From the NCBI RefSeq assembly GCF_000373365.1, contig NZ_KB891219.1, positions 1 to 41,992 of the forward strand: a DNA stretch of 41,992 bases, in the 5' to 3' direction. Below the pieces are notes generated by a model that had not been told where the DNA came from, made no database searches, and was given only the letters and a program-made list of their open reading frames with translations. How positions within the stretch are numbered: the first letter of the stretch is position 1; each line of letters starts with the position of its first letter. This DNA is from Parafrankia discariae (GTDB lineage: Bacteria > Actinomycetota > Actinomycetes > Frankiales > Frankiaceae). The position numbers and the translations under genes were made by a program. This document shows, in pieces, positions 31,034-37,795 of the stretch.

Positions 31034-31540
31034 TTTCGTCATGTCCAGTCCTAACAGCGCGGGTTAGCCTGCGGGCGGGTGCTCCTCCCGGTGCATCTGC
31101 AACGAAGCCCCGTCCGTGTCCCCGGGCGGGGCTTCGTCGTGTCCGGGGTCTGACGGCGCGCCGCGCTGGTCACCGGGGTGACCTTGGAATGGCGGGTACC
31201 GTCACCGCCGCGTCGCCGCACCTCGAACCCGGCGCCGCCGGCCCGGTCACCCGCAGGGGGGCGACCGGGCCCCTCATGTGTGCGGGACAGGCCAGCGTTT
31301 CATCGTGTCCAGCCCCGGGGGTGCGGGCTAGCCTGCCGGTGGATGCACCTGTCTGCGGGGGGCATCCGCAGCGCAGCCCCGCCTGATGGGGAACACGGGC
31401 GGGGCTGCGTCATATCCGGGTGCCGACACGCGCCGTAGCGCCAGGGCAGGCGACACCGAGCCCGGTAACCTGCCGCTGTCGATGGCAGACGCGGCGACGC
31501 CTCACCTGGTAGTCCCCCTTCCGGGTGGGGCTTCGTCGTG
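31004..31540 (+). repeat. Tandem array of hairpin plus promoter-like units (non-coding)
   Basis: Four clear hairpins (31004-31033; 31103-31136; 31240-31271; 31372-31409) and a weaker one near 31514-31531. Most have after their 3' arm, directly or within about 35 bases, a CRTGTCC or close variant (31041-31046, 31139-31144, 31305-31310, 31412-31417, near 31537). TGTCC is followed after exactly 18 bases by TAGCCTGC at 31065 and 31329, and TATCC after 18 bases by TAGCGC at 31436. A further TAACCTGCC stands at 31466. No convincing ORF fills the region. It reads like repeated terminator-promoter modules that could make short RNAs; this is inference. Confidence 0.6.
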
Positions 31541-31547
31541 CCAAGGA

Positions 31548-31955
31548 TCAGCCGACGATGCGCCGCAGCATGGCCAGGTTCGCCTGCTCGCCAGCGACCC
31601 GCCCACGGCGCAACGCCTGGCGGAGCCCAGCGAGATCTACCGACACGACGAGATCGCTCATGCCCTCGTGGTCCGTGGTCAGGAACCAGCGGCGCAGCCT
31701 GCCGGCTGCTGCTTCCCGCAGCCACACACCGCGGCACTCCGTCGCCAGTGCGCGGACGAACCGTGCCCGCTCGTCCGACCCATCCGCCCACTCCTGCAGC
31801 GCGGTGTAGAGCGCTGCGGCTGCGGCCGCGCTCTGGTCTGCGCGTCGCGCGGCCCGCCGCGCCCGCCGGCGGCCGAGCGCCCGCCTCAGAGCTCCGGGCC
31901 GTGCCGGAGCCGACTCCGGCACGGAAACCGGCGCCTGGATGCCCATCGCGTCCAT
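31548..31955 (-). CDS. Hypothetical prophage-edge protein (135 aa), third gene of leftward operon
   Basis: The ATG at 31955 overlaps the stop of the gene upstream (TGATG) and has GGGACGG before it. An arginine- and alanine-rich stretch (ALRRALGRRRARRAARRADQ) is followed by a folded helical part (LYTALQEWADGSDERARFVR, then RGVWLREAAAGRLRRWFLTT). The end is DLAGLRQALRRGRVAGEQAN. No family is recognised. The basic character suggests nucleic-acid contact. Confidence 0.6.
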   Translation of the reverse strand: MDAMGIQAPVSVPESAPARPGALRRALGRRRARRAARRADQSAAAAAALYTALQEWADGSDERARFVRALATECRGVWLREAAAGRLRRWFLTTDHEGMSDLVVSVDLAGLRQALRRGRVAGEQANLAMLRRIVG

Positions 31956-32176
31956 CACGCCGTCCCATCCCCTGTGGGCGCCGTGGCGGCCGCCTGCTTG
32001 GCGAGGGGGGTGCCGTTCGCGCGGCACTTCGCGCATCCGAGCGGGCAGCTGATGCTCAGATTGCGGGCGGCGCGGCGCTGCTCGCGAGTGCCGTGCGGGT
32101 CGGCAGCGATATCGCGCACGCGCTGACTGGCGTAGCGGCCGCCAGCGCCACGCTCGTGCCCGCCGGCGCGGCTCAT
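31955..32176 (-). CDS. Hypothetical small protein with cysteine cluster (73 aa), second gene of leftward operon
   Basis: ATG overlaps the stop of the first operon gene (ATGA). A basic N-terminal half (GGRYASQRVRDIAADPHGTR) leads to SISCPLGCAKCRANGTPLAK, with three closely spaced cysteines (CPLGCAKC) that could bind a metal with a fourth ligand. It is too short to identify. Confidence 0.55.
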   Translation of the reverse strand: MSRAGGHERGAGGRYASQRVRDIAADPHGTREQRRAARNLSISCPLGCAKCRANGTPLAKQAAATAPTGDGTA

Positions 32177-32517
32177 GCGGAGCCGCGCAGTTCGATGAGA
32201 CGGGCACGTGCCACACGGGCGCCGGCGGCCATCTCGCGCACCAGGCGGGCGATCAGATCGACGGCGTCACCGTCGAGCTCCTCGGCGAGCATCTCGGCCC
32301 TGACGGAGATGTATGTGCCGGCCGCGTGCTGGACGGCAGCGGGGGTGTCGTGCGGGGCGCAGATCCGCTGCGCCTGCGCCAGGTCGTTGTCGCTCGGCTG
32401 CAGCGCCGCCAGGGGGAGAGCGGATGCCTGCTTGGGGCTCGTGTCGACACCTCGATGTTCCGTCGCGCTGTGAGGTATCTCATGTGCCGATGGGGTCGAG
32501 GGTATAGAGCCGTGCAT
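32173..32517 (-). CDS. Hypothetical protein (114 aa), first gene of leftward operon near the attachment site
   Basis: The ATG at 32517 has CCGGAG 6 bases upstream. After a polar N-terminus (1-45), residues 50-110 are helical (AVQHAAGTYISVRAEMLAEE, AVDLIARLVREMAAGARVAR). No family is recognised. Together with the next two genes it forms a compact operon facing the rest of the prophage and ending at the hairpin array. Accessory genes of this kind, at prophage ends and expressed in lysogens, often concern immunity or defence, but no motif supports that here. Confidence 0.6.
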   Translation of the reverse strand: MHGSIPSTPSAHEIPHSATEHRGVDTSPKQASALPLAALQPSDNDLAQAQRICAPHDTPAAVQHAAGTYISVRAEMLAEELDGDAVDLIARLVREMAAGARVARARLIELRGSA

Positions 32518-32603
32518 GGGTATCTCCGGCGGTCAGGCGCCCTTGTAAGGCGCGTGTGGCACCGCCGTGGGAGATGTTAACTCGACCCCGTATGGTGCCC
32601 GGC

Positions 32604-32722
32604 GACCTGCAACAATGCAGGTCAGCTCTGCGTTAACGGGGGAGTAACTTACAAGCGAGTGGTCGCAGGTTCGATCCCTGCCGCGCCCACGCGCTGGTTC
32701 CGCGTGCTTGTCGATCCTTTGG
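32604..32722 (+). repeat. Prophage right attachment site: tRNA 3'-half, copy 1
   Basis: GCAGG-TTCGATC-CCTGC (32665-32681) is a perfect T-arm, followed by CGCGCCC and A73 (32682-32689), a tRNA acceptor end. The part before it, CTTACAAGCG, resembles the 3' side of an anticodon arm. No matching 5' half lies upstream. It instead has an ACCTG-N8-CAGGT inverted repeat. This is the partial tRNA left at the far end of an element that integrates into a tRNA gene. The core 32648-32722 repeats at 34535-34608. Confidence 0.7.
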
Positions 32723-32965
32723 CCGGGCTCCTGACCAGCATGTATGTCTGCCGGGGGACAAGTGTCTCCTAGCTCCGAACCTCGTAAAGATCGATTCTCG
32801 GGTCGGCGTGGAGAGTGCAGCGCTCAGACACAACTTAAGTGCGCGATCATGAGGTAGTTGACCACGGCCCTGGGCGTGGTGTGTACGGGTTCAGTGCTTT
32901 GGGGAGTGCGGCCAAGCCCCTGGTCCCGGCATCGGGCCCGGCGACCGTGCCTCCTGTTCTGTCGA

Positions 32966-33244
32966 GATGGCTGCCACCCATGTCCTGATTGTCGGTTCTC
33001 ACCCGAAAGCGCTGCCAGGTATTGATGCCCAGGAGGTTGACCGGGGTCTCGCGTACGGTCTCGAATCGGTCCAGGAAGCCGGTTATCTAGGGGAGCAACT
33101 CCTTGTCCCACTCGATGAGTCGGCCGTGGGTCGGATCGAGCGGGCGGTCGCCAGCCAAGGTGGGATGTCGTTGTCATCGGCGGTGGTGTCCGCAAGCCTG
33201 AGCCGCTGCTGGAGTTCTTCGAGGCCGTGGTCAACCTCGTTCAT
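32966..33244 (-). pseudogene. Decayed gene between the two tRNA scars
   Basis: The minus strand reads MNEVDHGLEELQQRLRLADT and DNDIPPWLATA from 33244, then after a frame change LIEWDKELLP. An in-frame TAG near 33088 is followed by ITGFLDRFETVRETPVNLLG and INTWQRFRVRTDNQDMGG. The pieces look like one continuous protein broken by one frameshift and one stop. I do not recognise the family. The extent is approximate. Confidence 0.35.
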
Positions 33245-33770
33245 GCCGGCGCGCCGACGGCCAGGATCGCTTTCAACTCCGACGGTGGATCGACTCTCGA
33301 AGCCGTTGAACGGGGCCTGTCCTGAAAGAACCCGCGGCCACCACAATCCTGTGGGTGGGGTCAGCCGTATGCGGCCCAGCCTGTCCAAGCCTTGCGGACC
33401 AGTGTTTGACCGCAACCTGCGTGTCGGCCTGAGTAAGGACCCGGCCCAGTCGACCGAGGGCGGCTTCTGGGCCTATGTCATCGGTGTCGCCCGCAAGTCG
33501 TAGGGCTGTCGCCTGGACCCATCCAGCACGCCGGGATGCCCTCAGATACTCCCTGGAAGGGGGCCCCTGCGCGCCGCTCGACGCGGCAGGGCGTACACGC
33601 CGCGCGACGGTCGCTCGTCGCGCGCCGAACCTGCGTCGTCGGTGCTTCCTGGCGGTTGCGGCTGGCGACCGGTTCATCGGATCCGTTCCGGGTGATCTCG
33701 GTGGGGCGCGCTGGTCCGGTCCCGGCGCCCTCTATGGCGGTCCGGCTGCAGGTCGAGGTTTCGTATTACG
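33245..33770. other. No supportable gene; remnant DNA upstream of the toxin gene
   Basis: Frames here are short or atypical in composition and none has both a start with a ribosome site and a protein-like sequence. A possible N-terminal continuation of the decayed gene extends left-to-right complement to about 33310. The last 40 bases, including TTTCGTATTACGATGG, would carry the toxin promoter. Confidence 0.4.
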
Positions 33771-34019
33771 ATGGTGGATGTGGAGATCCACCGGTCGGCG
33801 CGTAAGCACGGAGTGGCCGACGCCGACATCCTTCACGCCGCTGTGAGGTACCTGGTCGCCTTCGCGCTCGACGACGAGAACCCGCGGCGGGAGCTTCGGC
33901 TGGGTCCGGATAGGTCGGGCAACCTTCTGGAGATCGTCGTCCTGCTCCTTGACGATGGCACCGAACTGATCATCCATGCGATGCGTACGCGTCCGAAGTA
34001 TCGGGGTCTCCTGCCGTGA
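33771..34019 (+). CDS. Toxin of a type II toxin-antitoxin pair, BrnT/RelE-superfamily candidate (82 aa)
   Basis: ATG 33771 (or the GTG one codon later) starts VDVEIHRSARKHGVADADIL, with a helix and then beta strands: RRELRLGPDRSGNLLEIVVL, DDGTELIIHAMRTRPKY. The HxSxxKHG opening and the I-I-H-A-M-x-x-R-x-K-Y end are typical of small nuclease toxins of the BrnT-like class and related DUFs. The gene stands directly before an RHH antitoxin gene. The toxin-first order is the BrnTA arrangement. No ribosome site is obvious, so a leaderless start is possible. Confidence 0.6.
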   Translation: MVDVEIHRSARKHGVADADILHAAVRYLVAFALDDENPRRELRLGPDRSGNLLEIVVLLLDDGTELIIHAMRTRPKYRGLLP

Positions 34020-34033
34020 TGAGGAGGGGTGAG

Positions 34034-34312
34034 ATGACAGGCGAGACAGGGCGTGTCCCCACGTCAGGTGGGGTGCCAGTTACTGACGAGCTCGTGGCGC
34101 GGCTTGCTGGGGAGGCTGAGGCCGGCTATGACGTCGAGCTTCTGCGGCGCCGGGGTGGGCGGCGGCCGATCGGGTCGGCGCCGGGCGAGGTCGTGCCGGT
34201 GCGGCTTGATCCGGAGCTGCGAGCGGCCCTGGCGAGTCGCGCGGCTGCTGACCACACGAATGCCAGTGAGGTGATCCGGCAGGCCCTCCGTGCCTGGCTC
34301 GACGTCGCCTGA
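34034..34312 (+). CDS. Ribbon-helix-helix antitoxin, CopG-like (92 aa)
   Basis: The ATG at 34034 follows an AGGAGGGG site, which decides it over the GTG at 34016. The C-terminal 40 residues (VVPVRLDPELRAALASRAAA, NASEVIRQALRAWL) are a ribbon-helix-helix fold for operator binding. The N-terminal part (SGGVPVTDELVARLAGEAEA, YDVELLRR) is the segment expected to neutralise the toxin. It starts 15 bases after the toxin stop. Autoregulation of the pair is likely. Confidence 0.75.
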   Translation: MTGETGRVPTSGGVPVTDELVARLAGEAEAGYDVELLRRRGGRRPIGSAPGEVVPVRLDPELRAALASRAAADHTNASEVIRQALRAWLDVA

Positions 34313-34489
34313 CAGCGCGAGACTCGTGGGGGAAAGGTCTGCGTTCCCATGCCGTGATCCTGTCTGCGCTCGTTCAGGAGATCCGGCAGTGCTGTGATGT
34401 GTGTGATTTTCGTCATGTTGGGTATCTCGGAACCGTGTCGATAGAGATCGTTTAGACACAACTCAATTGTGGGCCCGACGCTCCGCGGT

Positions 34490-34608
34490 GACCTGTATCT
34501 ATGCAGGTGAAGTACGGCGTTAGCCCTATATCCGCTTACAAGCGGGTGGTCGCAGGTCGATCCCTGCCGCGCCCGCGCGCTGGTTCCGCATGCTTGTCGA
34601 TCCTTTGG
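34490..34608 (+). repeat. tRNA 3'-half scar, copy 2
   Basis: The core 34535-34608 matches copy 1 with three substitutions and one deleted T (TTCGATC became TCGATC), so its T-loop is broken. The flanking upstream part also matches loosely: GACCTG-N5-ATGCAGGT at 34490-34508 against 32604-32622, then GCGTTA. It has no intact 5' tRNA half. It is probably the older boundary of a second element integrated at the same tRNA gene, or a duplicated attachment site. Confidence 0.6.
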
Positions 34609-34638
34609 ATCGCCTGCGGCGCAGCCGTAATGCTGGTC

Positions 34639-34688
34639 GGGGGACGTCCCCCGAGCCCCCAGACGGGGCGCCTGCGGCGCCTCTGGGG
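34639..34688. terminator. Nested hairpins between tRNA scar and sepF
   Basis: GGGGGACGTCCCCC (34639-34652) is a perfect palindrome. CCCCAGA (34657-34663) pairs with TCTGGGG (34682-34688) around GGCGCC-TGC-GGCGCC. They lie about 60 bases downstream of the leftward SepF stop and may end its transcript. Confidence 0.5.
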
Positions 34689-34750
34689 CCCGGGGAATCG
34701 GCCTTTTGTAGCAACGTCCGCCGTGGCTGTCGGGGCACGGGCGGAGTCGG

Positions 34751-35086
34751 TCAGGATGCGTAGCGGTGACGGAGCTGGCGTTCCTGCTCCGGGGGCAGAT
34801 CTTGTCCGGCCACCAGGTAGACGCCGACGCCGAGCGAGGACGCCTCGGCGCGAAGCACGAAGGCCGCGCCGATGGCGTAGTCGCGAACCCGCTGGGCATC
34901 CGCGGCCTCGATGGCGCGTAGATCCATGATGACGGGGCCCCTGTCGCGGATGGTCTCCACGATCCGGCCGCAGTCGGAGAGCGTCTCGACCATGATTGTT
35001 TCTGGCTCGTTCGGCTCATCGAGATTGGTCATCCCGGCAGGACTCATGTGCAGATTATCCGTCGATGTCGCTGCCTGAAACCTCAT
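34751..35086 (-). CDS. SepF-like cell division protein (111 aa)
   Basis: Residues 30-95 hold the SepF core: ETLSDCGRIVETIRDRGPVI, MDLRAIEAADAQRVRDYAIG, AAFVLRAEASSLGVGVYLVA. SepF polymers tie FtsZ to the membrane in Gram-positive and actinobacterial cells. Here the N-terminal membrane-binding helix is not clear; the first 30 residues are polar, and the true start could be the internal Met19 or later. It stands alone, away from ftsZ, like the extra SepF-like genes known in some actinobacteria. It may have taken another role. Confidence 0.75.
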   Translation of the reverse strand: MRFQAATSTDNLHMSPAGMTNLDEPNEPETIMVETLSDCGRIVETIRDRGPVIMDLRAIEAADAQRVRDYAIGAAFVLRAEASSLGVGVYLVAGQDLPPEQERQLRHRYAS

Positions 35087-35244
35087 CCCGCCCGCCTTCG
35101 CGTGCCTTGATGGAGAGTGACAGGAACCCCGCCACTCGCCGAGGCCGATCGCACGGGGCTGCCGCCGGAGGAACTGCTCGTCAATCTCCGATCAGGCGGT
35201 CGTCGAGGCCAGCCGCCGGCTCTGCTCCGCGTGGGACGAGTCGC

Positions 35245-35760
35245 TCAGTGGGCTGTGCGCGGCGGGGTCGGGTTGATGCTGTCGCTGTCCCAGGTGATCC
35301 GTTGGTCGGCCTGGACGGGTATGGCTTCGAGCCGATCGTCCGCGGTGAGAGCGTTGATGCAGGCCTGGCTGCCGCCGACGTAGGTGGTCATCAGGTCCAC
35401 ATCGGTGGCGACGCACCATGCACGGTCCTCGGGCCACCACAGGCTGGCCCGCTGATCCCAGGGTGGATGCTCCAGCGATGTGGTCGCCGCGGTCAACGGG
35501 CCGGTCAGCAGGACCATGGGACGGTGCGTCATGGCGACGGTCGGGATTCCGACGGTGGGTACGACGAGTGCGCCGAATCCTCGCCATACCGCGAACCAGC
35601 ATCGGTTCGTGGTGGTCGTGTGCCGAGCGAGCAGGCCGGAGAGATGCGCTGTCTGCGGAACGGGTAGGGATCCTTGCGCTGGTTGGTTGTTCCACAGTCC
35701 GGGCTGATCGCTGCTGCCCTGCAGGTATTGCCAGGAGCCGGTGATGGAGATCCACTCCAT
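35245..35760 (-). CDS. Conserved hypothetical actinobacterial protein (171 aa)
   Basis: From ATG 35760 the protein reads MEWISITGSWQYLQ, then LLARHTTTTNRCWFAVWRGF, TSLEHPPWDQRASLWWPEDR, AWCVATDVDLMTTYVGGS and LEAIPVQADQRITWDSDSIN. I recall this pattern from many actinobacterial proteins of unknown role. The upstream frame is open to 35958 but becomes proline-rich and shadow-like, and no clear ribosome site marks any start. The N-terminus may be truncated. Confidence 0.65.
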   Translation of the reverse strand: MEWISITGSWQYLQGSSDQPGLWNNQPAQGSLPVPQTAHLSGLLARHTTTTNRCWFAVWRGFGALVVPTVGIPTVAMTHRPMVLLTGPLTAATTSLEHPPWDQRASLWWPEDRAWCVATDVDLMTTYVGGSQACINALTADDRLEAIPVQADQRITWDSDSINPTPPRTAH

Positions 35761-35933
35761 TCGTTCACTGTCACCGGGCGGCGGTGGCGGCGCAACGAAG
35801 TTCGTGCGGGAAGAGGGGGATGGCGTCTCGTGACGGGCCGGTGGGCTCTGTGTTGGCGCGGTTCGGGGGTCTGGAACTGATCGTCCTGGCAGTCTTCGAT
35901 CTGTCCCAGGACGGCCTGTCCCTTCGGTGTGAC

Positions 35934-35967
35934 GGTTCCACGTTCCCTGAGGTTCCACGTTCCTTGA
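35934..35967 (+). repeat. Tandem 17-bp direct repeat
   Basis: GGTTCCACGTTCCCTGA at 35934-35950 is followed directly by GGTTCCACGTTCCTTGA at 35951-35967, one mismatch. It lies just beyond the end of the DHA2 transporter gene. It could be a protein-binding site or chance duplication. Confidence 0.6.
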
Positions 35968-35979
35968 AGGGGCCCAGGC

Positions 35980-37647
35980 CTACGTTGCGGGCTTGCTCGA
36001 CTCGGCTGGTGTCTGGCCCGGAGCCGGAGTTGCCGGCGGGCTCTGGTCCCCGGCAGGGGCCTGAGCCGGCGTGGCACCGGTCGGGGCGGTACCGGTTGAG
36101 TCCGTGCCAGTCGGGCTCGCGCCGGTTGGCGGGGCCTGCTGGGGGACGGCGGCGAAGTCCTTGCCGCGGATCAGGGCGAGGGCCAGGGCGCCGCCGAGGA
36201 TCGCCAGGACGCCGGCCGTGACGAACAGGTCGTTCAGCGCACCGGCGAAGCTGGCGTGGATCGCGTCGGTCAGCGCGGGCCGGGCCGCTGCCGGGGCGGC
36301 GCCGATCACCTGGCCCGCGCCGCCGCCGTGCACCGCGTCGGCGATCTGGTCCGCCTGCCCGGCCAGCGCCGGGACGCCCGCGAGCCGGTCGTCGAGGCCG
36401 TGCGCGAGCTGGGCGGTGAAGATCGAGCCGTAGGCGGCGGTGCCGACCGCGATGCCGACCTGGCGGAACGTGGTGTTCACCCCCGACGCCATGCCGGACC
36501 GGAACGGATGCACGACGCCGACCGCCGTCGAGGCCAGTGGTGGGTTCACCAGACCCGACCCGGCGCCCGCGATGACGAGTCCCGGAATGAGGTGCGTCCA
36601 GTCGGATCCGGCGTCCAGGCCGGCCATCAGCAGCAGCCCGGCGCCGACGAGCGTGAGGCCCGGGCCGATGAGCCAGCGGACCGGTACGACCGTCGACAGC
36701 CGCCCCGCCGCGGCCGCCACGACCATCGCCGTCGCGGAGAGGAGCAGCATCCGCAGGCCGGCTCCGAGCGCCGAGTAGCCCAGGTCGTTCTGCAGGTAGA
36801 CCGTCAGGTAGAGCAGCATCGCGTACAGCGAGCCGTTCATCGCGAACGCGGCGACCGAGCCGCCGAGGAACGTCGGGATCCGCAGCAGCGACAGGTCGAA
36901 CATCGGGTGCGCCACCCGCGTCTCGGCCACGACGAACGCCACGAGGAGCACCGCCGCCAGGACGAGACAGATGATCACGCCGCCGTCGCCCCAGCTGTCC
37001 TCGCTGGCCCGGATCAGCCCGTAGACGAGCGCGACCAGCCCCGAGGTCAGCGTCGCGAACCCGGCCCAGTCCGGCCGGTGGGCGTGCGGGGCGCGCGACT
37101 CGTCCACCTTCCGCAGCGCGATCGCGATCGCGGCCACACCGACCGGCAGGTTCACCCAGAAGATCCCTCGCCAGCTCACTCCGCTGGTGATCAGACCGCC
37201 GAGGATCGGCCCGAGCGCGGTCGACACGCCGGCGACCGCGCCCCACGCGCCGAACGCGATGCCGCGCTCCCGGCCGTGGAAGTTCATCGCGAGCAGCGCG
37301 AGCGACGTGGCGAACAGGATCGCCCCGCCGACACCCTGCAGCGCCCGGGACCCGATCAGCATCAGCGGCGTCTGCGCCGCCGCGCACAGCGCGGAGCCGG
37401 CGGTGAAGATCCCCAGGCCGATGAGGAACAGCAGCCGGCGGCCGTACCGGTCGGCGAGCGAGCCGGAGGTCAGCAGCAGCGCCGCGAGGGTGAGCGCGTA
37501 GGCGTCGACGACCCACTGCACGTCGCTGAAGCTGGTGTTCAGCTCCTGCTGGATGTCGGGCAGCGCCACGACGACGATCGTGATGTCGAGCAGGAGCATG
37601 AACGTCGACGCCAGCACCGCGACGAGCGTCCACCATTTGCGTTCCAT
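35980..37647 (-). CDS. DHA2-family MFS drug exporter (555 aa)
   Basis: Fourteen membrane segments are expected from length and hydropathy. The first helix carries LLLDITIVVVALPDIQ (18-33), the DHA2 signature. Motif A GSLADRYGRR (62-71) lies in the first loop, and RALQGVGGAILFATSLALLA follows. The family exports drugs or metabolites by proton antiport. A Pro/Thr/Ala-rich tail of about 50 residues at the C-terminus is unusual. ATG start faces the divergent Lrp/AsnC gene, so that regulator probably controls it. Confidence 0.9.
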   Translation of the reverse strand: MERKWWTLVAVLASTFMLLLDITIVVVALPDIQQELNTSFSDVQWVVDAYALTLAALLLTSGSLADRYGRRLLFLIGLGIFTAGSALCAAAQTPLMLIGSRALQGVGGAILFATSLALLAMNFHGRERGIAFGAWGAVAGVSTALGPILGGLITSGVSWRGIFWVNLPVGVAAIAIALRKVDESRAPHAHRPDWAGFATLTSGLVALVYGLIRASEDSWGDGGVIICLVLAAVLLVAFVVAETRVAHPMFDLSLLRIPTFLGGSVAAFAMNGSLYAMLLYLTVYLQNDLGYSALGAGLRMLLLSATAMVVAAAAGRLSTVVPVRWLIGPGLTLVGAGLLLMAGLDAGSDWTHLIPGLVIAGAGSGLVNPPLASTAVGVVHPFRSGMASGVNTTFRQVGIAVGTAAYGSIFTAQLAHGLDDRLAGVPALAGQADQIADAVHGGGAGQVIGAAPAAARPALTDAIHASFAGALNDLFVTAGVLAILGGALALALIRGKDFAAVPQQAPPTGASPTGTDSTGTAPTGATPAQAPAGDQSPPATPAPGQTPAESSKPAT

Positions 37648-37795
37648 CGACCCTCACACGTCCCTTCGGACCGGGCGTCGGCCCCGCGACCTGGACGACC
37701 TCGCCCGCGGGGACTGCCCCGCGACGCCGGTCTCCACTTTGCCGGCCGTCGGGAAACGAACCGCCGGATATGGCACGCCGTGTAGATTTCCAGCC
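37648..37795. promoter_or_regulatory. Divergent promoter region between exporter and Lrp-type regulator
   Basis: The 148-base gap separates divergent genes. It should hold promoters for both and a binding site for the regulator. I see no strict -35/-10 pair or long dyad by eye. Confidence 0.4.

Noticed and set aside
31004-31540. CRISPR array
   Set aside because: Units are hairpins of variable sequence and spacing without constant repeats and spacers, and no cas genes are near.
32641-32690. A complete tRNA gene at the att site
   Set aside because: T-arm and acceptor 3' strand are present, but no D-arm or acceptor 5' strand precedes them. It is a partial tRNA.
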